From Flavobacterium sp. CYK-55 (GTDB lineage Bacteria; Bacteroidota; Bacteroidia; Flavobacteriales; Flavobacteriaceae), in NCBI RefSeq assembly GCF_018413465.1, contig NZ_JAHCDK010000003.1, positions 310,001-374,000 of the forward strand: 64,000 nucleotides of DNA. The letters are read 5' to 3'. Both the position numbers and the translations under genes were made by a program. The stretch's first letter is position 1. The number at the start of each line of letters is the position of its first letter. The notes below the pieces were generated by a model. It saw only the letters and a program-made list of their open reading frames with translations, searched no databases and was not told where the DNA came from. Positions 57,997 through 64,000 of the stretch are shown one piece after another.

Positions 57997-60090
57997 ATGA
58001 CTTTTTCAAAAAAACTTTCTCCGTTTTACAATCTTGCCGTTTTTTACTTAGTGGTAAGTTTAGTACTCAGATTGGTGCTGCTCTTCCACCCGATTACACA
58101 ATCATCATTTTCATTTTTTGATACTTTAAAAATATTCAGCCTTGGATTGGTTTCTGACTTTTTTGTTTTTGCAGTAGCTAGTTTTTTTTTATGGCTGTAT
58201 TTGATTTTTATTTCTGATTCAAAATATTTAAAACCCTACGGTTACATCATCTTCGGATTGTTGGTTGCGTTGCTCATGTATGTTTATTTTGGCAATACGA
58301 TTCTCAATGAATACGGCGGTTCACTGCCTGAAATCGGTATTAGTTTTATAGCCATCAAAACGGTTTTATTTGGATTGTTGTTGTTTTTACCCAAACATAG
58401 AAAAACCATCCGCTTTTGGCTGTTTGCCTTTGTAATGTTTTTATATGTTTTGCTGATTATTCAGAATGCCATTAGCGAATACTTTTTTTGGAACGAATTC
58501 GGTGTGCGTTATAACTTTATTGCTGTTGATTATTTGGTATACACCAATGAAGTGATTGGTAACATTATGCAATCTTATCCGGTGATTCCTATCTTTTTAG
58601 GATTGTTTTTAGTGTCTGGATTCATCACCTATCACATCGTTAAAAGCTCTAAAAACTACCTCGAAAACCTTCCAACCTTCAAAGAAAAAACACAAATTAC
58701 TTTGGTTTACTTTGGGCTTTTTGCGGTTTCACTGCTGATTATTCCGTTTTTATCGAGTAAAGAAAACGACGAAAATATCTTTACCAATGAGCTACAAGCC
58801 AACGGCGTTTATAAATTTTATTTAGCGTTTATCAATAGCGAATTAGACTATTTTAAATTCTATAAAACCATACCCGAAAATGAAGCTTATGCGCTGTTAA
58901 AGCAACAATTACCTGCCATTTCAGGAGACAGCACTTTGCGAACCATCAAAAGCGACAGCACCGAAACACATAAAAATGTAGTGCTGATTACCCTAGAAAG
59001 TTACAGTGCCGACTTTTTTAAAATGTATGGCAATCAAAAAAACATTACACCATTCTTAGACAGTTTGGCCACCAAAAGCTTGTTGTTTACCAATCTTTAT
59101 GCTGTTGGGAACCGCACCGTGCGTGGCTTAGAAGCTGTAACTTTATGTTTGCCGCCCACCGCAGGCGAAAGTGTGGTAAAACGCAAAGACAACAAAGACA
59201 AATGCTCTACCGGAAACATTTTTAAGCAAAAAGGTTATCAAGTAAAATTCCTGTATGGCGGCGACGCCTTTTTTGACAATATGCAGGATTTCTATTCCGG
59301 AAACGGTTATGATATTGTAGATAAAAAATCATTCAAACCCAATGAAATTACCTTTGACAATGTCTGGGGTGTTTGTGATGAAGACATGGCTAAAAAGGCC
59401 ATTCAAACCATGAACGATGAAGCCAAAACCGGCAAACCTTTCTTTAATCATTGGATGACTGTGAGCAACCATCGACCGTTTACCTATCCGAACAATCGCA
59501 TTGATATTCCGGGTGATGCCAAATCAAGAGACGGTGGTGTAAAGTATACCGATTTTGCCTTGAAACAGTTTTTTGAAATGGCTAAAAAGCAATCTTGGTA
59601 TAACAATACCGTTTTTGTTATCATAGCTGACCATTGCGCCTCAAGTGCCGGAAAGACTGAACTTCCGCTTGATAAATACCGCATTCCTGCGATGATTTTT
59701 AGTCCAAAAGATATTCAAGCCAAACAATACAACCAACTCATGTCACAAATTGATGTAATGCCTACGCTGTTTGGTTTGTTGCATTTTAATTATCAAAGTA
59801 AATTCTACGGTCAAGACGTGTTGCAAGCTGATTACAAACCACGCGCTTTTGTGGCGACTTATCAAAATTTAGGATTGATCAAAGACAATGTTTTAACCAT
59901 TTTATCGCCCAAACAACAAGTAAAACAATTGCAATTGAATTTGATTCCCGATGCAAAGTTGGCGCCTCATTTTCAGTTGTATTATGATGAAAAACCTTTG
60001 GATAAACCCCGAAAAGATTTAATAGATCAAACTGTTTCGTATTACCAAACAGCCTCAGATATTTTGAAGAAGAAAAAATATCAAAAATAA
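57997..60090 (+). CDS. LTA synthase-family sulfatase/phosphotransferase
   Basis: 697 residues: five N-terminal helices (about 10-210) and a periplasmic sulfatase-fold domain (about 320-640). The nucleophile Thr374 lies in GNRTVRGLEA; metal ligands come from LITLESYSADF and VIIADHCASS. In Gram-negative bacteria such proteins transfer phosphoethanolamine or phosphoglycerol to lipid or glycan acceptors. A TAATTTTG -7 box lies at 57970-57977. Confidence 0.87.
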   Translation: MTFSKKLSPFYNLAVFYLVVSLVLRLVLLFHPITQSSFSFFDTLKIFSLGLVSDFFVFAVASFFLWLYLIFISDSKYLKPYGYIIFGLLVALLMYVYFGNTILNEYGGSLPEIGISFIAIKTVLFGLLLFLPKHRKTIRFWLFAFVMFLYVLLIIQNAISEYFFWNEFGVRYNFIAVDYLVYTNEVIGNIMQSYPVIPIFLGLFLVSGFITYHIVKSSKNYLENLPTFKEKTQITLVYFGLFAVSLLIIPFLSSKENDENIFTNELQANGVYKFYLAFINSELDYFKFYKTIPENEAYALLKQQLPAISGDSTLRTIKSDSTETHKNVVLITLESYSADFFKMYGNQKNITPFLDSLATKSLLFTNLYAVGNRTVRGLEAVTLCLPPTAGESVVKRKDNKDKCSTGNIFKQKGYQVKFLYGGDAFFDNMQDFYSGNGYDIVDKKSFKPNEITFDNVWGVCDEDMAKKAIQTMNDEAKTGKPFFNHWMTVSNHRPFTYPNNRIDIPGDAKSRDGGVKYTDFALKQFFEMAKKQSWYNNTVFVIIADHCASSAGKTELPLDKYRIPAMIFSPKDIQAKQYNQLMSQIDVMPTLFGLLHFNYQSKFYGQDVLQADYKPRAFVATYQNLGLIKDNVLTILSPKQQVKQLQLNLIPDAKLAPHFQLYYDEKPLDKPRKDLIDQTVSYYQTASDILKKKKYQK

Positions 60091-60091
60091 A

Positions 60092-62119
60092 CTATAACAA
60101 TCCGTTGTATTTGCGGGTGAACCATTCAGTTGCCAAGGCCAGCGCGGCTATGACCAACAACCAAACCCAGTCAATCAGAGGTGTTTTGCGAACTATGGCT
60201 TTTTCAATAGCTTGATATTTTGGGTTTTCGAGCAAACTCTTCACAAGCGCATCAACTTGATTCGGAACATAAACTTGACCTTTGGTTTGTGCCGCCAATT
60301 GCTTGAGTTGATTCAAATCCGGGTTCACAAATTGCTTTTCAATGTCAAAATCGAGCACTTCAAAAGTTCCGTTGTAAACGGTGTTGGTATTGAGTTCTTT
60401 GACCGAAAAACTGTACTGACCTGCCGACAAACCATCTAAATTAACTTTAAAAGCATTGTTGGTTTTAAGCAAATCGTATTTTTTGGTTTGCTTGGTGTTT
60501 TTATTCACTACCTGAATGGTCAATCGCGCTTGCTCATCGGGCTCGTAGTTTTTATTAAAATATTGCGCGGTAATTTCAAGCGCATCGCCTGAATTATAAA
60601 AGCGCTCATGATTCACAACCAATGATTTTCTGGCGTTGTTCGATGTGAGATACTGCACCATTTTATCAACAAACACATCGTATTTTTCAAAACTCTTGTT
60701 ATCAACATGGCTCTGCAAACGCCATTTCCAAGCATTCTCGCCTAACCAATAAGCCGTGCGTTTTCCTTGATTTTCGGCAAAAGCCAAGAGCGGCATCTCG
60801 ATGTCAATATTGCGAATTTTAGCGGATAACAACGTGGATACATTGCCATTGACTGTAATGGTTCCGAAGGCATTCTGCAAAGGCGGAAACTGCTCAAAAC
60901 CAATATTCTCAATGGAGAACCAATTAAATCCGGCATCAAAATCGGCGGTATAATCTTCGCGTTGACCACTCATTTTAAACACCAAATTGCTTTGCTGCTG
61001 ATTCAAAAATGAATAATCCGTATTGACTCCGGTCACGATCATCATATTGATTCCGGCACGATGGGCCGCATCAAAAACTGGTTTAAAATCAGCCGTGGGT
61101 TGATAAGCAATCACTAAGTTGTACTGATCCGTCGCTGATAATTCCGAAGGTTTTAAAACGCGCACTTTTCGTTGCGGATTGGTTTCAATCGAACGTTTCA
61201 AAGCGCCCAAATCCGGATGATTAATCGCGCTTACCAACGCAACATTGGTTTTCTGATCGAGCACTTCAACCGCAAAATTCTTGGTGTTGTTGTAGCTGTT
61301 TTTTTCTTTTTCGGCCGAAGTGACTATCGCTTTATACACCTGAAGCCCGGGCTGTTCAGCGGGCAACAAAGCTTGAATAACCATTGATTTTTTTTCAGGC
61401 GAAAACGAAACTTGCTGTGTAAACAAGGTGTTGTTGCCTTGCACAATTTTAAAGTTGGCGCTGATGTTTTTGTTTCCGGAATAGTTTAAGAATATCTCGG
61501 CCGGAAATTTATTCTTATGAAAAGCGTATTTATTGACATTAAGTTCGGCAATGCGCAAATCCAAAAAAGTGGTGGTATCGCCCACCGCTACCGGGTAAAC
61601 TGCTTGTTCCGCATCAAAACTATACACATAATCGTTGCCGATGGTTTGGTTTCCGTCGGTGATGATAACGGCAGCTCGGTTGGCGCTGCGATACACACTT
61701 TTGATGTTTTTGGCTAGTTGTTCAAGATTGGTTTGTTTTCCTTTAAAATCAAAGGCATTTGAAACCGAAACTTCTTGATCAAACTTATAGGTTTGAACAT
61801 CAAATTTGTCGCGCAAAGCAGCATTTGATGATAACTTTTCGTAGACTTCTTTAACAGAAGCATCCGCTTTTAAATCTGCAATTGAAGATGAATTGTCAAC
61901 CGCCAAAATCAAAGGCGATTTGACCACTTCAAAAGATTTGTGCGTGATGACCGGATTGATCAGCAACAACAGCACTGAAAAAATCGCTACAAAACGCAAA
62001 AAAGCCAAAAATCTATACACATTAGACAGATTTTTGGCCTTGTAAAAATATTGATAGTAGGACAAACCCGCGGCTATACCGAGCGATAAAATAATCAATA
62101 ATAGGGCGCTTGTTGTCAT
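60092..62119 (-). CDS. VWA-domain membrane protein
   Basis: 675 residues: two N-terminal helices (about 5-25 and 38-58), a von Willebrand A-like domain with MIDAS start DNSSSIAD (about 75-260), a long beta-rich middle, and a C-terminal helix (about 655-672). It resembles large BatA/B-type or glutamine-amidotransferase-like membrane proteins that many Bacteroidota encode. It is 16 bp from fabG in the same direction. Role unknown. Confidence 0.8.
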   Translation of the reverse strand: MTTSALLLIILSLGIAAGLSYYQYFYKAKNLSNVYRFLAFLRFVAIFSVLLLLINPVITHKSFEVVKSPLILAVDNSSSIADLKADASVKEVYEKLSSNAALRDKFDVQTYKFDQEVSVSNAFDFKGKQTNLEQLAKNIKSVYRSANRAAVIITDGNQTIGNDYVYSFDAEQAVYPVAVGDTTTFLDLRIAELNVNKYAFHKNKFPAEIFLNYSGNKNISANFKIVQGNNTLFTQQVSFSPEKKSMVIQALLPAEQPGLQVYKAIVTSAEKEKNSYNNTKNFAVEVLDQKTNVALVSAINHPDLGALKRSIETNPQRKVRVLKPSELSATDQYNLVIAYQPTADFKPVFDAAHRAGINMMIVTGVNTDYSFLNQQQSNLVFKMSGQREDYTADFDAGFNWFSIENIGFEQFPPLQNAFGTITVNGNVSTLLSAKIRNIDIEMPLLAFAENQGKRTAYWLGENAWKWRLQSHVDNKSFEKYDVFVDKMVQYLTSNNARKSLVVNHERFYNSGDALEITAQYFNKNYEPDEQARLTIQVVNKNTKQTKKYDLLKTNNAFKVNLDGLSAGQYSFSVKELNTNTVYNGTFEVLDFDIEKQFVNPDLNQLKQLAAQTKGQVYVPNQVDALVKSLLENPKYQAIEKAIVRKTPLIDWVWLLVIAALALATEWFTRKYNGLL

Positions 62120-62135
62120 TAAAATTAGATGTCGA

Positions 62136-62882
62136 TTATGTCAACATTCCTCCGTCTACATTCATAACCTGACCGGTTACATACGTACTCATATCTGACG
62201 CGAAGAACAAACAAGCATTGGCTACGTCTTCGGTAGTTCCGCCGCGTTTCAGCGGAATACTGTCTCTCCAACCTTGCACTACATCTTCATTGAGTTTGGC
62301 GGTCATTTCGGTTTCAATAAAACCCGGAGCAATGGCATTGCAACGAATGTTTCTCGAACCCAACTCTAAAGCCACTGATTTGGTAAAACCAATCACGCCC
62401 GCTTTAGAAGCTGCATAGTTGGTTTGGCCGGCGTTTCCTTTTACGCCTACTACCGAACTCATGTTGATAATCGAACCTGCACGGTTTTTCAAAAATGTTT
62501 TTTGAACCGCTTTGGTCATGTTGAACACCGAATTTAAATTCACTTGAATCACTTGGTTAAAATCTTCCTCAGACATACGCATGAGCAAATTGTCTTTGGT
62601 GATTCCGGCGTTGTTGATCAAAATATCAATGGTGCCAAATTCAGCCAAAACAGCATCGGTAAATTCTTGCGCTTGGTTAAAATCAGCAGCGTTTGATTGG
62701 TAACCTTTGGCTTTGATGCCCATAGCATTGAGTTCGTTTTCAAGCGCCATGGCCGATTCTACCGATGAACTATACGTAAAAGCTACGTTGGCTCCGTGAC
62801 GAGCAAAAACTTCGGCGATTCCTTTGCCAATTCCGCGGCTGGCACCGGTAATGATGGCTACTTTTCCTTCAAGTAATTTCAT
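62136..62882 (-). CDS. fabG: 3-oxoacyl-ACP reductase
   Basis: 248 residues, classical short-chain dehydrogenase: TGASRGIGKG cofactor loop, NNAG, catalytic Ser in NMSSVVG, YAASK (Tyr and Lys) and the end MNVDGGMLT. The motif set and length match FabG of fatty acid synthesis, which reduces 3-oxoacyl-ACP with NADPH. Confidence 0.92.
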   Translation of the reverse strand: MKLLEGKVAIITGASRGIGKGIAEVFARHGANVAFTYSSSVESAMALENELNAMGIKAKGYQSNAADFNQAQEFTDAVLAEFGTIDILINNAGITKDNLLMRMSEEDFNQVIQVNLNSVFNMTKAVQKTFLKNRAGSIINMSSVVGVKGNAGQTNYAASKAGVIGFTKSVALELGSRNIRCNAIAPGFIETEMTAKLNEDVVQGWRDSIPLKRGGTTEDVANACLFFASDMSTYVTGQVMNVDGGMLT

Positions 62883-63105
62883 ATTTTATTCTTTTATTTT
62901 TGTGAGAAGCTATTCCTGCTCTGCGTTGCAATCTTTTGACAAAAAGAAATTTTCCTCCGCCAAGCTCCGGCAAATGCTTTTTACAAAAGGATTTTCACTG
63001 CGATCAGGGCTATTTTTTAGTCCGTCAAATATAGTATTATTTGCTTCAATCAAAAAATAGATTCCCCATTGAGCTGTTAAAAATATTTCCTTGTAATTTG
63101 CGCAC

Positions 63106-63654
63106 ATGAACCAAAGCGAGCAAGATTTTCAAAACCTTTACCATCAATATCATATATTGGTGTACAATCTTGCCTTGCACTATCTGCAAAATATTGAAGA
63201 AGCCGAAGAAATCACACAAGATGTTTTTGTACAAGTGTATCATTCGCTCGAACAATTCAACCAAAAGTCATCGCTCAAAACCTGGATTTACCGCATTGCG
63301 CTGAACAAATGTCACGATTTAATCAAACACAAAAACAGCCGTAAACGCTGGTTTATTTTTGGCACCAAAAGCCAAAACGAACATGATTATCTCAATCATC
63401 CCAACTTTGAACATCCGGGCATTTTGCTTGAAAACAAAGAAAAAGCCGCCCTTTTATACCAAACCATCAACACTTTGCCCGAAAATCAGAAAACGGCTTT
63501 TGTGCTTTCAAAAATTGAAGGTTTATCCAATCCTGAAATTGCCGAGGTCATGAACCTGAGCGTTTCGGCTATTGAATCGTTGGTTTTTAGGGCCAAAGCA
63601 TCGCTGCAAGAAAAATTATCAGAAAAATTCATCGAATACCGCAAGAAAAAATAA
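63106..63654 (+). CDS. ECF-type RNA polymerase sigma factor
   Basis: 182 residues with sigma region 2 (YHQYHILVYNLALHYLQNIEEAEEITQDVFVQVY) and region 4 (LPENQKTAFVLSKIEGLSNPEIAEVMNLSVSAIESLVFRAK). First of at least three genes in a row; the next two encode small membrane proteins that may form its sensory or anti-sigma arm. Confidence 0.9.
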   Translation: MNQSEQDFQNLYHQYHILVYNLALHYLQNIEEAEEITQDVFVQVYHSLEQFNQKSSLKTWIYRIALNKCHDLIKHKNSRKRWFIFGTKSQNEHDYLNHPNFEHPGILLENKEKAALLYQTINTLPENQKTAFVLSKIEGLSNPEIAEVMNLSVSAIESLVFRAKASLQEKLSEKFIEYRKKK

Positions 63655-63674
63655 AACCTTTCGTCTACAAAACT

Positions 63675-63953
63675 ATGGAAGCACAAAATTGGATCAATTC
63701 AATCATCAACAGCACCGACGGTCATCAAGCTGCGGAGCCAAGCGATGATTTATTTATTAAAATTCAAGCACGCATTGACCAGTATCCGCGCGTATCAACC
63801 TCAGCGGTTTGGCTCGCAGCGGCTTCATTTTTATTGCTCATAGGCCTCAATTTTAAGGCTTTGAAGCAAGTTCATCACACCCAAAAAAATCAATCGGTTT
63901 CTGAAATAGCATCTGATTTAAACAAATCAAATCAACTGTACCAACATGAATAA
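63675..63953 (+). CDS. Small membrane protein, possible anti-sigma factor
   Basis: 92 residues: a soluble N-terminus (MEAQNWINSIINSTDGHQAA), one hydrophobic helix (about 52-66), and a polar tail. Size, topology and place after an ECF sigma gene fit a membrane anti-sigma protein, although it lacks a recognisable zinc-binding motif. It overlaps the following gene by 8 bp. Confidence 0.6.
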   Translation: MEAQNWINSIINSTDGHQAAEPSDDLFIKIQARIDQYPRVSTSAVWLAAASFLLLIGLNFKALKQVHHTQKNQSVSEIASDLNKSNQLYQHE

Positions 63954-64000
63954 GGTTAAATTACTCAGCTGGATGGTCGGCATTTTATTACTCCTGAATG
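63946..64000 (+). CDS. Start of a membrane or exported protein (cut by window end)
   Basis: Only 18 codons are visible, starting MNKVKLLSWMVGILLLLN: a basic start and hydrophobic helix. In flavobacteria this position after an ECF sigma gene is often a periplasmic heavy-metal-sensor (Spy-like) protein. That identity is a guess from context. Confidence 0.45.
   Translation, partial: MNKVKLLSWMVGILLLLN

Overview
The window reads as a chromosomal segment of an aerobic member of the Bacteroidota, most likely Flavobacteriaceae. The support is: Bacteroidota-type promoters (TAnnTTTG -7 boxes, one with TTG exactly 19 bp upstream); two secreted proteins with C-terminal type IX secretion (T9SS) sorting domains; typical small families (DUF6814, DUF6155, DUF3817); AT-rich spacers without clear Shine-Dalgarno sites; and an intergenic repeat that I associate with this group. 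No tRNA, rRNA, CRISPR array, complete insertion sequence or prophage is visible.

Left part, 1-9738, minus strand: a catabolic cluster for an ortho-substituted benzoate (anthranilate or salicylate). An aryl-CoA ligase, a two-domain salicylyl-CoA/2-aminobenzoyl-CoA hydroxylase fused to an old-yellow-enzyme domain, a hot-dog thioesterase, a gentisate-dioxygenase-type bicupin, a fumarylacetoacetate-hydrolase-fold enzyme and a maleate cis-trans isomerase (cut by the window edge) form a plausible route: acid, acyl-CoA, 5-hydroxy-acyl-CoA, gentisate-type diol, maleylpyruvate, maleate, fumarate. A genuine nitrilase and an exported alpha/beta hydrolase sit inside the cluster and may widen substrate input.

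10040-27028: uptake and activation of small carboxylates. A lone IS1-type zinc-finger/HTH protein precedes a porin and an MHS-family transporter. Then follow a symporter-histidine kinase fusion with a receiver-only response regulator, a PrpE-like and an Acs-like acyl-CoA synthetase, a degenerate DEDD exonuclease and a cNMP/CBS/DUF294 protein. This set resembles the acetate-switch module. A TetR-controlled efflux operon (adaptor, permease, ATPase) is inserted between the two synthetases, with a perfect 16-bp palindrome at its promoter.

27029-41273: the most interesting region. Five minus-strand genes form a divergent Pel-type exopolysaccharide operon: PelF, PelG, a GH114 hydrolase, a large multipass protein, and a 1323-residue lipoprotein that appears to fuse a PelA-like deacetylase with a PelB-like TPR and beta-barrel secretin. 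Two paralogous DUF4874/DUF4832 T9SS cargo proteins lie next to it. All three promoter regions carry exact copies of the 10-mer ATTTCATCGA, which points to one regulon.

41274-47801: mostly household genes (helicase, MscS channel, Nudix, thioesterase, OmpA-like protein). 48051-57173: an amidoligase cluster with three or four ATP-grasp-type enzymes, a YbdK/GCS2 ligase, a class I glutamine amidotransferase, an M17 aminopeptidase, two esterases and a SugE-like exporter, suggesting synthesis and turnover of an unknown peptide-like metabolite. 57408-64000: a thioredoxin-like protein, an LTA-synthase-family sulfatase, a VWA membrane protein, FabG and the start of an ECF sigma factor operon.
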